A stretch of DNA of 64,000 nt from Alligator mississippiensis (lineage: Eukaryota > Chordata > Crocodylia > Alligatoridae): positions 46,725,434-46,789,433 of the forward strand of contig NC_081828.1 of NCBI RefSeq assembly GCF_030867095.1. Reading direction: 5' to 3'. The notes beneath the pieces were generated by a model. It had not been told where the DNA came from. It was given only the letters and a program-made list of their open reading frames with translations, and ran no database searches. The position numbers and the translations under genes were made by a program. Position 1 is the stretch's first letter, and each line of letters begins with the position of its first letter. Below are positions 22,755 through 34,529 of the stretch, one piece after another.

Positions 22755-22930
22755 CAGAAGGCAGGGCAGAATGGCACCTTAGAGACTACCTAATTGGTTC
22801 AGAAAGGCATGAGCTTTCATGGGTGACAGCCTACTTTGTCATAGCACCTGGCAAAGTTGAACATTGTCTACGAAGGTCATGCCACTCTGAACCAGTTAGT
22901 CCAAGACACCACCCTGCCCTGTCTTTTGCC
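22755..22930. repeat. Amniote repeat with a GCACCTTAGAGACTA...AGCTTTCATGGG motif
   Basis: GGCACCTTAGAGACTACCTA, GGCATGAGCTTTCATGGGTG and CAGCCTACTTTGTCAT match a phrase found in many reptile repeats ('ggcaccttagagactaac..gcataagctttcgtgggct..cccacttcatc'). The family name is not certain. Confidence 0.5.
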
Positions 22931-23018
22931 TGACTGACTTCACACTAACATGGCTAACCACCACTGTCTTGATATTTTTGGGAAAAAGATAAATACAGCT
23001 ATTCATCTGGAGAGAGAG

Positions 23019-23061
23019 TGTGTGTATGTGCGCATGTGTGTGTGTGTGTGCGTGTGTGTGT
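23019..23061. repeat. (TG)n microsatellite, interrupted
   Basis: TG repeats with interruptions ATGTGCGCATG and GCG. The whole tract keeps purine-pyrimidine alternation. Confidence 0.9.
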
Positions 23062-23089
23062 TGCATTGGAAAATAAAAGGCTTGAAAGG

Positions 23090-23298
23090 TCCAACACAAA
23101 TGCTCATTGCTCCAGGGGATGGATTTTTTTTTGCACTTGGCAAATGATGTTCCTGTACCGGTAGCAAATGTCAACTGCTCACCGTGGGACCTCAGGAAGA
23201 AGAGAGTAGTTGAGAATTCGGAACAATTCAGCGGAAAGGACAGAATCTCTGTTTCAAGGCTGAACAGGCTCATAACAAATGTCAGCCCACGGCTCTAG
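23090..23298. promoter_or_regulatory. Possible conserved non-coding element
   Basis: A repeat-free stretch with retained CpGs (CTGTACCGGTAGC, CTCACCGTGGG, AATTCGGAACAATTCAGCGG). This is suggestive only. Confidence 0.2.
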
Positions 23299-24022
23299 GG
23301 AGAAGGGCATTGCTACTGGGAGAGCAGGAAATGTAACACTGCAGTGAAAATACAGAACCCCATGTCCCCCCACCTGACTGGCTGCTGCTTGGCACCGAGA
23401 AAAAAAATCTGCTTTGCAATGGATTTGTGTGTACTTACTACCTTGAAAGTCCCATCGGTAACAGGGTGCTCTGGGTTTGCTTGCATTGAGATAGCAGTGA
23501 CATGCAGCTTGCAGAGAAGGGACTTTACTGAACATCATTTCAATAATGATATTTGCAGTTCCCTACCAAATCCCATGCTAAGGTCTCCCAAGTACTTTGT
23601 AGACTTCAACCCCACTACAGGACAGCAGTTGCACTTTCTGAAGATTTAACTGTGATGGGATAGGGAAACTCAGTTAAGAAACTCAGTTGGATTTTGGGGA
23701 GGTGCTTCTGTCTTGTCCAAAGCATTTTGGAGGTCTCATTCCTCTCAAACCTCAGGAACTTGAACATGAAGTCACTTGGTCCATCTCTTTCTTCTGTGCT
23801 CTGGAGCTTCTGGATGTTCTGTAAGGATGCTATATTTCAGTCATTTGTTAGAATTTTCACATATTGATTGTTCGCTAGCACAGGCCATTTTTGACATCTG
23901 CTGTGATTTGGAGATTTGAGGACTGATCATTTTAAAGCCATTTAAGTCCCTTAGACACTCAGTTCCTTTAGGTGGCTTTGACTATGTACAACAATGAGGT
24001 GTTATCTCCCTCTAGACTCATA

Positions 24023-24494
24023 GGGTGTGTCCAGAAGAGCATGGTCATGAGGTATGTGGTGCTACAAACATATTTGCAGTGCTACATAACACACAGTCCA
24101 GTGTTCTCCACGCTGCAAGGGCATGCTGCCCGGGCATGTGCTGCACCAGATTTTTGTCCCATGGTTTTTTTTGACCTCTGGATATTCCACGGAAAAAAAA
24201 ACAGTGCAGCGCACGCTGCTGAAAAGTGGAGTTGAGTCGCCTGAAGCCTCATTCCACCTCCAGCCAGGGTCTATGTGGCAGAATTGCCGCAGCTGCAGCC
24301 CCAGGAGGCTCCCAGGACCCCAGGTAAAGGTTCTGGGGCCAGCACAGTTCTGGCTCCAGCCTCCCCTACCCCACCCAGGGCACCATACTGCATGTGGCAC
24401 AGGCATTCCCCAGGAACAAGTAGCTGCTGTGCAAGGTGTGCCAATACTAGTTGTTCCTGCGGAACCAAACGTCCCTGCATGTCTAGATGCACCC
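24023..24494. mobile_element. Non-autonomous DNA transposon, GGGTGTGTC termini
   Basis: Left end GGGTGTGTCCAGAAGAGCATG (positions 24023-24043) is mirrored by the right end CATGTCTAGATGCACCC. The trinucleotide ATA flanks both sides (24020-24022, 24495-24497), a possible 3-bp target duplication. The interior is GC-rich without a transposase. Frames of up to 163 codons overlap on both strands and have no recognisable domain. The termini resemble those of 8505-8760. Confidence 0.6.
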
Positions 24495-24898
24495 ATAGTA
24501 ATCAGATTATACCACACATCATTGGAAAGCAGAGCTAACACAAACACAAACAAAAATAGCCAAATTTCTCAAATTTAAGACCATTTTTATCTTACAGACT
24601 TCAAAGCAGGCCTGCTTTTCAAACAGTGGTGCTACATTCATTTTTTGTAAAGAAAAACTTTATCAAGATACTTTCCTGAAATTATTGTGATTAAAAAAAA
24701 TATATACTCTGTCCTCCTCAAAATCCAGGTGTGTTTGAGCAAAATAATTTAATAGTTTCTGAAAATATTTACAATTAAATTTTATTAAAAAACCCATCTG
24801 GAAAATTTTGCAAAAAGCAGATTTTTTTCATAATTTTTTTTTTTTGGTAACAAAAATAGGATTGTGTTTGCATATGTGCGTGCTCGCTCTCTCACTCG

Positions 24899-24929
<31 letters not shown>

Positions 24930-24940
24930 CACACACACAC
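24899..24940. repeat. Compound (CT)n(TA)n(CA)n microsatellite
   Basis: Three dinucleotide runs join directly: CT about 10 units, TA about 6, CA about 6. Confidence 0.92.
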
Positions 24941-25330
24941 TAGCCAATTGCCCATCAAAAATGAGGGGGGGTGGGCGGGGACAGAGTGCCGCTACCCACC
25001 ACCCTGCGCTGCTGCCACCTCCCAGGAGTGGGGGAGGGGGGCAGGGAAGCTTGCTCCACCATCCCCTCCATCCCCCTCTGCCAGCACCCTGTGCTGCCGT
25101 TGCCTCAAGCGCCACTGGCCTTGTGCCCCTCCTCCCGGCCTTGCTCCTCGGAAGTGGCAGAGCTCTGCCACGACCGCAGGGATGGAGCTGGCTCTGTCCC
25201 CTCCATCCCTGCCATCATGGCGGTGCTCCACACGCTGATTGGTTGTTTCACTAACCAATCAGAGTGCTCCAACAGCATTATGGACAGACAGTCAGATGGA
25301 CTAAGCCCTTTATTATATAAGAATATATAA
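24941..25330 (+). repeat. GC-rich interspersed element with AT-rich end
   Basis: It begins TAGCCAATTGCCCATCAAAA and ends TGGACTAAGCCCTTTATTAT followed by ATAAGAATATA. Its interior has CTACCCACCACCCTGCGC, the same GC-rich module as in 19031-19400 and 20178-20465. Near the right end, CTGATTGGTT / AACCAATCAG form a 10-bp hairpin around 25229-25262. The class is not resolved, since no duplication or terminal repeats were identified. The microsatellite before it may be its edge. CG-rich open frames here are not genes. Confidence 0.4.
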
Positions 25331-25702
25331 AGAAGTGGTAATATTTCCTTACCATCACTTAGAAAAGTGATTTGGCCTCAGTTTACAAGATGGCCTCAGA
25401 TTTGACTTGTGGCTTCAATCTCACAAGGTGTTAATCATCAGAAAGATGGCCCAGAATGAGTCTGATGTATGCACTGCTGCCCAAGGGCTGCACACAACAT
25501 GCATGTGTGGGTAGCTTAACAGGAACTATTCAAAGCCAACCACAGAGAGCCAAGTTCAGAACTCTGTAGGTAAGAATGGCCAGGCAAAGTACAGAACAGT
25601 GAACCTGGCCCTGAAAATATACTTGATAATCTCCTTAGTTGGGGAGTGGAGATTTTCCAGGGTTGTCCAGGACACTACCCACTACAAGTAACTGATCTAA
25701 AG

Positions 25703-26298
25703 CAAGGGTGTCAAAGATCTGGCCCATGGAGGCCCAGAGAATTGGCCTGTGGGTCTTGGACCAACCCTGAGTACCACATGTGACGTGTGGACCTGATCTG
25801 GCGAGTGCTGCATGTGACATGCAAGACTGGACCAGGAGCTACACGCATTACACGTGGCACAAGGGGCTGATCCAGGGTGCATGCTGTATGTAGCATCTGC
25901 AGCAGACTAGCCTCATGCACAGGCTCCATGGTCACTCTGGCTTGGACCCTACAGACTGGTCCTGTATGGTAGAGCCAGTACAGGAGATACATGCCATGAA
26001 TGCCCCAGATCAGCCCCCTGAGCTATCTGCAGCACCCACGATGCTGGGTCCAGCCCTGGCACATGCAGCATGACAGATCAATTCCACGTGCTGCATGTAG
26101 CACACAGGGATGGGGCCAACATGTACTCTATGTGACATATGGGGCTGGACTGAGCACATGTGCTGCACAGGACGTAGGGGGCTGGTCCGGGTCATTCACT
26201 GCAGGTGGAACCCTGCCAGACTAGCCCTGCCCACTGGACCATAGATTGTTCCATGCCCCTCCTCCGGCCCATAGGGCTGGATGAGCTTTATACCCCTG
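25703..26298. mobile_element. Non-autonomous hAT element (596 bp) with internal tandem units
   Basis: Begins CAAGGGTGTCAAAGATCTGG and ends GAGCTTTATACCCCTG, which matches hAT (Charlie-type CAGGGGTGTCAAA) termini. A perfect 8-bp duplication, ATCTAAAG, flanks it (25695-25702, 26299-26306). The interior is filled with degenerate tandem units sharing CATGTGCTGCATGTGACA-like text. At least three successive units near 26085, 26120 and 26157 are spaced 35-37 bp. No transposase. Confidence 0.9.
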
Positions 26299-26869
26299 AT
26301 CTAAAGAAAACTTTGGCTGAACACCAGTGTTTCCTAAAGCTGATGGGTCCATTCATTTCCTAAAAGACATAGTGAACTCTGTTTCTTGGGTCATGAAAAG
26401 ACAGGCAAGACCATGTACCCAGAACATAAATGGTATGGAACTGCCCCACAATGACTAGCCTGGGAAGGATGAGGTAGGGGCTTTAACAGACCCACTTGAT
26501 CTGTGCTGTCTGTATCAGTGCATACTTACCACCTGTTGACATCTTGTAGGGGGTGGAGAACAGCATCTGTCATGGCAAAGAGTAAAATGGGCCATTAGTT
26601 GCCCTTGGAAAAGTGCTGCCTTCCTACCTTATTTCCTTTCAAATTCATTTTCTCAGACACCTGTGACTATGTGTAGCTATTGCAACCAATTCAGCTCACT
26701 CAGGAGCTTTTCTAAGTGATGCGTCTTTTATAGTACTGCAAAGATGAGGAAGAACTAAGGTGAGAGGACTATTCAGAAGGATCTGAAGTATCTACTCAGG
26801 GTTAAAAGAGCAGCCACTGCAGCAAGTAACACCACCACCTACTCCTTGGCTTTGACTGATCTTAAATTC

Positions 26870-27030
26870 TTTACAAAGGTGCTTAAGTATTAGTATCCCT
26901 GTTCTGTAGATAGAAAAGCCAAGGAACAGGGAAGGATGCAATGATCCCAAGCTCCTCCAATCAGCAAGTGGTAGAGTCAGAAGTGCATCTAGGTCCTGTG
27001 CTCTATCTACTAGACTAAACTGTTTGGTAA
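26870..27030 (-). repeat. MIR-type SINE, antisense
   Basis: CCTGTTCTGTAGATAGAAAAG, then GCCAAGGAACAGGGAAGGAT, CAGCAAGTGGTAGAGTCAGA and TCTATCTACTAGACTAAACTG follow the antisense MIR order (tally of gross similarity only). Confidence 0.65.
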
Positions 27031-27482
27031 CAAGGTACACTAACAGATGTATGGACCTCCAGGACTGGGTAAGACCTTACTACTTGAAGTATTAACATCC
27101 TACTGCTAATTGGGGCTGAAGGCCGTAGTCACCACGGAACTGAGCAAACAGACCCAGGGTCGAGTGTTCTGACGATGACGTCCATCGTTTCTGTTCTGCC
27201 AGAGGGACAGAGAGTTTGAGGCGCTGTTACTAAATAAAGAATTTTCAAATGAGAAAGTCCCAGCTGTTTGGCGTCAGAGAGCTGCTGGTCAGGACTGAGG
27301 TGCATTGCATTGGCAGAGGGGTTCAGCACTTCTACTTGCTCTCCAGCTACAGACTGCCATTCTCAGTGGGATTTTATTGTTGTTGTTGCTTTTAAATATA
27401 AAATAGCATGCATGTTCAGAGGAGAGAGCTCTCTATTTTTTTTTTGTAAGAAATACAATAGTTTTTGCAACAAAAGAAACTA

Positions 27483-27488
27483 TTTATT
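27483..27488 (-). promoter_or_regulatory. Candidate PBX1 polyadenylation signal
   Basis: The minus strand reads GCATATTCCAAATAAATAG, then TTTCTTTTGTTGC and a U-rich stretch, the arrangement of AATAAA followed by a GU/U-rich downstream element. A second AATAAA lies at 27378-27373. RNA 3'-end data are needed to choose between them. Confidence 0.45.
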
Positions 27489-28654
27489 TGGAATATGCAT
27501 TACCAGTACAAATCAGGAGACTGTAAAACCTACACCTTGTTAGTATCATTATAGAACATAAAAGTTTCAGTTGGGATCAAAAAGACATAGGCCTTTTCTT
27601 TACAGAAGCAGAAAAGCTTAAAGTTTCAAAACCAGGTCAGAACAGAGAGTCTTTTTAGGTTTTTATATTCAGAATCCATTGGAGGGGGAGGGGTGGGGCA
27701 GAGGGGAGGAGAGAGATAAAAGAAAAAGTAGCTCAGAACAACTGGAATATCTTTACAAGAAAAGGGTTTCAAGTGAAAACCAAAAAAAGAAAAAAAAAGG
27801 AAAAAAAAAAGAAAGAAAAACCCCGCAATGTCTGATTTATATTTTAATAATAATTATTATAATTATAATAAAGGTGTATAAAAACAGAATTAATTCAGGA
27901 AGCTTTGAGATAAAAAAGAAACCTAAAGCAGAGTGATGTGAAGAGTTTTTTGGGTATTTTTAGGTCTTGAAAGGAAGGAAACAAAGTGATCAAAATCAAT
28001 GTTTTGAAAAATACCTTTCCTTGAACTGAAACTTTTGACTATTATTTTTGAGAGGTATTTACAGTTATATTTTTCTTCACTGCTCCAATTACGACTAGCT
28101 TCCTAACACAGCTCCAGGGACTAGATACAGTTTTGTATGTACTTAGATTTATGCACAGAATGAGTACTATTGAAATCAGTGGCGCTTCCTGAGGTGTGGA
28201 AAGCTAAACAAGGATGTACATGTTTTTAGGATCAGCTCTTCTGACACCCTTACTTATTTCCAGACTTCCTGAGCAGTTCATGGGTTGATGACAATGTGTG
28301 TGGCCCCAGAGCCTGGTCCAGTGCCTATTGGAGATAAATTCTTCCAGAAGGGCTGTCATAAATCCATGATCTACCTACTCCAGAAGTCTGTCTCCAGCAG
28401 GAGGGGGATGGTGCAAGAAGATACATGAAACCCTACAACAGACGGTTTTGGAGGTTGCCCATGTAAGTCCCATCTTGTTTTCTAATTGTTAGAGACCAGA
28501 AACGTGATGTTTTTGCTGCCTTCCAATGCTCCAGTTTAGCCTAATGACTTGGAATATATGGATATCCTTGTTATCCACATGAACATTCAATTCTTCTTAC
28601 TGAGTTCTTGGCCTCAGCAACATCTTACAGCAATGGATAATTTAATTATACATT

Positions 28655-28705
28655 GTGTGAAAGAGTATTTCCATTGACTTCAATGGGTTTTGGATGAAGT
28701 CGTAA
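28655..28705. repeat. Ancient palindromic repeat remnant (CCATTGACTTCAATGG)
   Basis: CCATTGACTTCAATGG, then GTTTTGGATGAAGTC, is the core of an old amniote repeat family ('ccattgacttcaatgggctttggatcaggcc') also present at 59805-59935. Confidence 0.5.
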
Positions 28706-29104
28706 TTAAATGTAGATCAAGTGACAAGGAAATGGGGCAGCTACTTAATACTAAACAAAAAATAAGGAACAGCAGAAGCAGCACATCTGTACTAACTGAT
28801 CAGAATGGGAGGATCCACTGATCTGAGATACTGCAATATTGTATGATAACAGTCCTTTAGTTAACCTCAGAATTTTGGACTAGTCGTCTTAGTTCTGTAT
28901 CCAAAACTTGCTGCAATTACTGAAGTCTTTCATTGGCCTCAATGAGAGAAAAGGTGAGGAGTGTCTACGAAAATACTGGTTTGGAGAGACACTGGGCTCA
29001 ATCATGAGGATGAAAAGAAATCTTTAACATTTAATGACGCTCAAAACTCAAGGGAGGAATTTATCGCCAGTAATAGAAAGAGTTTTCATGGCCTATATGA
29101 ATTT

Positions 29105-29330
29105 CAGATAAGCCCTGATTCAGGAAGGAACTCAAACATGTATTTAAGTCTGTCCCTATACAGCAAAGCAGTTAGCCTTGGATTTTTTTTTCAGTGAAGC
29201 TAAGGAAGTTAGGTACCCAACTCCCATGGAGCCTTTAGCACAGACTGAACTTTAGCTATATGCTGAATTGACTTCAGCAGGCCATAAGCATGCATTTAGC
29301 TCTGCTGAATAGGGGTGGCTTTGCTGAATT
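29105..29330. repeat. Ancient palindromic amniote repeat
   Basis: AAGCCCTGATTCAGGAAGGA and AACATGTATTTAAGTCTGTC at the left are mirrored by ATAAGCATGCATTTAGCTCT and GCTGAATAGGGGTGGC at the right. This is the widespread 'gccctgattcagcaaagcacttaagcatg' family. Its place inside the putative 3'UTR is notable. Confidence 0.5.
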
Positions 29331-30814
29331 GAGGTTACAGCTGGGCCTTGATCATGCATGTGTTTGTCCCTTTTCTGAGGTGGTCCATCAGGCCACAGCG
29401 TTTAGAAACTGAGGGTTAGAAGAGCAGCCTTTCATTTTCCTAGGGGATAGTTTGTTGGCTTAAAAGCAGAATCAGTCCCACAAATAAAACAAAAACAAAT
29501 GAAAAAGTGATTTTTGCAAATTCAACTTTTCACATCACGTCTGAATACATACTAAAAGTGGAGGAACGGGAAGTTGCAAGGCCATTGTCTTGGACAATTT
29601 AAAAAATAATCATCATCATCATCATCATAAAAGCCCCCGAAAAAAAAAAAAAGAAACGCCGAACAAAGAAAGTAATTTCTGGGTCTCAACGTTAATAAAC
29701 ATAAAGTGTTAGAATGTACCTATTATGCTCACTATTCCAACCATTTTTTTTAAAGTTTTACAAAATGAATTACTGTCACTTTTTAAACATTGTGTAAGAG
29801 GAAATGAGTGTGCACAACTACACTTTTCTAGCATTCTTGAACTAATTCACAAATGCAAGAAAATTAAAAAAATGGGAAAAAAGAAAAAAAGGTGATGAAT
29901 GTAGGTAGTTTGGTGTTATAAACTATACAGGAATGAAGCGCTTTTTGCCACAGAAAGAACAAGAAAGGAAATTCCTCCCTGTTCAATTTTGCGTGCTATG
30001 AGGGTCTTTTTTATTTTTTTTATTATAAACACTATTAAATTCAGACTGCTTTTTTGGTTTTTTTTTCCTTTATCTGAATATACAAGAACATTCATTATCA
30101 AATGTTCGTTATCATCAATACTACAAAGAACGAGACACAAATCGCAAGAAACAATGGAAAATGTTAATAAAGCTGAAAGAATCGTTGAGTTTTTTTGTTT
30201 TTTTTTAATTTTTATTTTTTTTTAGTTTCTGCAGTTTTTTGTTTTTTTGTTGTTTTTTTCATTTTGTTTTGTTATGTTTTTTTGGTATCGAAGTCAGGTT
30301 TTTCTGGGCAGAAAAAACTAAAAAAAACGCGAAGTTTGTGAAAAAAGGCAACCAACCAGTCAGCAACAACAACAAAAGATGCAAAGGGAACAAAACAGGA
30401 AACCAAAAATGAGACTTATTAAGTACCATAAAGGAGTCAATACCATGCCATGGAGAGTGGGGGAGGAAGACAGCAAGAGATAGGTAAGTAATTGCAGGGT
30501 GGATAAATGCAGCTCCATCTAGGTGCTCCAAGAACTGGTCTCTGCTGCTATGGAGGTGGCATCCAGCTCAGTTCTCAGGCCAAACAGGGAGTGGTACTAG
30601 TGCCTGCTGCTTTGTGTAGCTTTAATCTCACATCACGTTATTCATTTTCAAGAGGTACCATTGCACACCATTGCACCTACTTGTCAGCTAACTTCACGAC
30701 CCCCCATGGTACAACTGGCTCTAGGGGGGTATAGGGAGTGTTTACAGGGAGGACTCTTGACATCAGTGGGTATCCACGCAGGCACTGAGGTCCACCTCTG
30801 CGGGGCCAATTTCA

Positions 30815-30900
30815 GGATCAGGATCACAAACTCTGATCCAGCCAAATACTTAAGCACCTGCTTAACTTTAAGCACTTCAGTACTCCTTTTGATGACAACA
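30815..30900. repeat. Ancient amniote repeat fragment
   Basis: CTCTGATCCAGCCAAATACT and TAAGCACCTGCTTAACTTTA belong to the same old type ('gatcctgcaaatacttaagcacatgcttaacttta'). A similar piece lies at 32375-32450 (GCTGATCCTGCAAACACTCA, TGCACCTGCTTAAGTTTGTG). Confidence 0.5.
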
Positions 30901-33900
30901 GCAATCATTGCCTTCCAAAGGACTACTCATGTGGTTTGAGTGCTTTAAGGCCGTAGACCAAGATGTAGCCTATATATGGCTAATGAAGTAGTCAGGATGC
31001 CATAATGGATGAGGCACTGGTTATTGGGGGAAGTGCAATTTGAAGAGTGGGGAGAAGGCAGAATAAAAGAAAGTACAGTAGGTAAAAGGGGTGGCATAAG
31101 ATGATGGTCCCCTTGGGAAGTAAAAATCCTCTTCCCTCCTAGCATTTTCATGTTCCTACTTCAGCTTCATCTCAGACGAACACAAAGCGTCAGTTATGGC
31201 CCAAGGATCAGACTGTCACTTCACATTCAGAAGGGGGCTTTATTCTATTTTCCTACTCTACCCTCACTCAATTTTGCAAACACCGGTGTGTGCATGCGCG
31301 CACACATATATGTAATGTGCATATGTGGATGTGAATCATCTAGTGCCGAGGCCAATACAATGTATAATTGTATTGATTGATATTTTATCATCTTTAGTGC
31401 AGAAAGACATATTATTTGTACCCACCAAAGTCATGTGTTATAATCAGGTCACCCCCCAAGCAGCTGCTAAGAAACCTGTACCATGCACTGCCCTACTCTG
31501 TATTCTGTGTTGCAAGGTGGGGTTACAGAAACTTTGCATCTGGAATGTTCTAGACAAGTTTGGTATATTTAGGGCTAGTTGGTGAGCACTTTTACTACTT
31601 CTGGTAATTAGTCACTGCCGTGTATAAGCCAACTGCAAGCAATCAGACTTCTTTTGGGACTAGCTTCTCTCTACTGTGAATAAAAAAGTTCACATGAGGG
31701 TTCTTAATTGGGACCATTTTTAATATCCCTCTACCTCTAAAGATCTAAGTGTCATAGCATTAGAACTGGCAGACTGGCTAAGAAAATGCAAAGAAACCAA
31801 AATCACTCATATTTTGGATTTGGCAGGGAAATGTAGCCACCAATATTTTAGAAAGTTATAGACTTTATAATCTAGAGGTTCATAATCCATCTAAACTAAC
31901 CCTTTAATTTAAAAAAGGCTCTCAATTTGTCAAGCAAAGACCTCAGAAAGTGGAGGCCTCAGAATCTTCCAGGGCTAGTGCTGCTAGAAAGTACTGCACG
32001 TCCCCCTGGAAAGTCAAAACACCCCCCCGTGCACCCAGTTCAAGCGAAGAGGGTTCCTGATTGCAATTCTGCACAGCCATGGTCCATCAGAGCCATGGAC
32101 CTGCCACTTCAGCAAGCCCAGGCCTCCAGCCACTTTGTATTTTTTTCCAGGGCCAGTTTTAATTTTTTTCTGGAAGATGCTTTATTTTCAGTGGTGGAAA
32201 CTTGAAGCTGTTCAGTACTAATCTTATTCTAATATTTAAACAGTAGACAAAAATACCATTGGAGGTAGGTTACAGATCCAACTGAATGGTTCTGCACTTT
32301 GTCCCATGTGATCCATATGCATAACACATGCACGCATACATATTCTTTGAGCTTCTTAAGGCTTAGGCCTTGGCTGATCCTGCAAACACTCATGCACCTG
32401 CTTAAGTTTGTGAGTTGTTCCCGAGAGCCAGTAGAGCTAACCCTACGTATATATTCTCAGAAGGACCTTCATTTGCACAGGAGCACATGGAGCTTATTTT
32501 CACAGCTGCTTTCCCTTTAAAAGTGAGAGGAATCATGCAGCCGACCCCATCACACAAGCAGCACTCTCAGTGATAGCCATCAGTCGCCGGTCTGCCTCCT
32601 TTCTCAGAGAACTTACCTAAACTGCTCTCCTACCTCCTTCACCTAAGTGCCACTTTTACACCTCTCTGTTGTACTTGTACACAGGTAGCAGAGCCTGTCT
32701 CCTTTCTGTCAGGGAGGAAGCCTGTCTGCTCCTCTCTGCAGCCCCTCCTCCTGAAGGCTGCCCAAATGCTGAATGGCAACCAGTGTTGTGAGTCATGTTC
32801 TAGTCTGGCAACACAAGAGAAATCCAGGAGGTTAACTGACTAGGGTGGAAGATCCTATGATTTATTACAATACTTTTAATGACTCATCTCAGGTTGATGA
32901 AGGGATAACAGGACTGATACCAACATCTTAATGTGAAAAAAACTCCAGAACCAAAAAAACCCAAATGCATTTTATGGGGTTTTGCTCCAGACCAAAATAG
33001 ATCCATTTTGTTTAAAACTTCCAATGGCATCCAGTCCATTAATTTCATGTATTTACTACATACACACCTATCTTTGGGGTGTCATCCTCTCCCCTCAACA
33101 TCATTCATGATAACAGGGCCAAAGTGCAGAAAGAAGCAGCCTTTCTCTCCCTGTTCCCAGTCATCACTGCTTGTTAACATAATTATAAAGAATACTGATG
33201 CCTGAGCATTCACACGGTGCTAAACGAGACCCTTGTAGGGGGGTATGCTGTGCCTGCATATATATCCCATTGCAACTGTGGAATGTATGCCTTAATGCCC
33301 ACTTAACCCCATAGCAGGTGGCCGTGCCCTTTCCTTCTGTCCAAGGTAAGACACAATCTCTCCCATTGTTGCTTAAACTCAGGGTATCACTCTCAAAACT
33401 AAGAATAATTCCCGACAGACATAATAAGTGCTGTGCACACCTGCTGGATCCCCATCAGTTTTGAGTTAAACTTTGGACAGCACTTTGATCATGTAACACA
33501 TTATGTAAGTGCTAAATGTTTTCACTATAGGTGCCCATAATCTCTCAGCCACCTCTTTCTGCTTTTCCCTTCTTAGCAGTGCCATGATGCCAAGGACGTT
33601 GGCAGGTAAGGTTATTTTTGTTATAAAGCCAGGTGAATGCCATGCCCACTTGCCGAGTTGGATGCCTCGTATGTTTGGGGTCTGATTCAAAGCACACTGG
33701 CAGAGGTAAGTGATGGGATTTTATATTTAAATCTGTTTGTAAAGACAACCTTGTGGTACCTTTTGAAAGTGAGCAGAATATCAAGCACAAGACTTTCACT
33801 CCCTTTTCCTACATGCCCTGTGGCACTGGGAAAACATTTATCCACCCTGTAATTGGAAATGCCCTTGGGGGCAACTCACCGAGGTTTTGGGATGGCTCTG

Positions 33901-34436
33901 GAACAGGAAAGCATTCTGCTACCTATTTCCAGAAACAGAAGAGTGGTGAAGAAGCATCAGAAGGAAAGGCTGATGTGTGGCATACTCCTGCTAAGAGGTA
34001 GGTGTGAGCACAAGAGAAACTGAAGGAGGTGGTTGCCTTTTAGTAAAAGAGTGAGGTAAATTTTGGCTCCTCAGAAAACCAGTGAAAATGTACAAATACT
34101 TTTTGTTGTTGTTGTTGTTTTGTTATTTTTTTCCCTCTTTAAATTCTTCTACCTGTTGAAAATATCCTTCAGTGGGAGGATTTGGGAGGGGGATGGTGGT
34201 GGTGGCAGGGGGAGGGGTGGCTTCTACCCAGAAAATAAAGGGAAGAGAGTATAAAGAAGTGTCCAGATTGGCTGAAAAAGCATCCCGACGAAGAGAAGAG
34301 AAGGAGACTCTTATTGTGTTTGCTGATTGGTTCCACCTCCAGTCTGACTGCTTCAGCATTAGGAGAGAACCCCTCCCCTCCCACCCCTGCCCCTGAAGGG
34401 GACTGGGGTCAGCCAGGGATGCAATTTGCTGGGAGA

Positions 34437-34529
34437 TCAGTTGGAGGTATCAGAGTGAACGCTGCCAGGGCCTTCTGTGGGGGAGGTCACTGATGAGGGG
34501 GTAGTAGCATCTTGCCAACCTCCATTAGC
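34437..34529 (-). CDS. PBX1: PBX1 terminal coding exon
   Basis: This is the last coding exon of the TALE homeobox gene PBX1. After the acceptor TTTCCCCTCAG (34530 and up), it reads [20 protein letters not shown] then [10 protein letters not shown] and a TGA at 34439-34437: 30 residues. The text is as I recall for vertebrate PBX1 and matches the shared PBX1/PBX3 C-terminus. It starts in phase 0, as does the exon before it, so both join cleanly. The Ser/Thr/Pro-rich tail belongs to the long PBX1a form and is absent from PBX1b. In PBX1a it is a cofactor-interaction region (family knowledge). The 3'UTR follows without interruption. Confidence 0.97.
   Translation of the reverse strand, partial: ANGGWQDATTPSSVTSPTEGPGSVHSDTSN

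Larger units (their letters stand above)
27460..34436 (-). other. PBX1: PBX1 3' untranslated region (putative extent)
   Basis: The text directly after the stop (34436 down to about 34060) agrees with my recollection of the start of the mammalian PBX1 3'UTR (CAATCAGCAAACACAATAAG, GCCAATCTGGACACTTCTTT, TGAAGGATATTTTCAACA), so the first part is secure. Farther down, 29.4-30.4 kb is AT-rich with isolated retained CpGs and long T tracts on the sense strand, UTR-like. The most plausible end is the AATAAA at 27488-27483, giving about 7 kb; the human UTR is roughly 5 kb as I recall. Several old palindromic repeats lie inside (28655, 29105, 30815, 32375). The far end is inference; earlier polyadenylation near 30.0 kb or 31.23 kb (further TTTATT on the plus strand) is possible. 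Confidence 0.55.

Noticed and set aside
24062-24578. 163- and 151-codon frames on opposite strands
   Set aside because: They sit inside a non-autonomous transposon with inverted ends, GC-rich, without known domains.
24808-25258. 148-codon GC-rich frame
   Set aside because: It runs through a dinucleotide microsatellite and a GC-rich repeat module shared with other elements.
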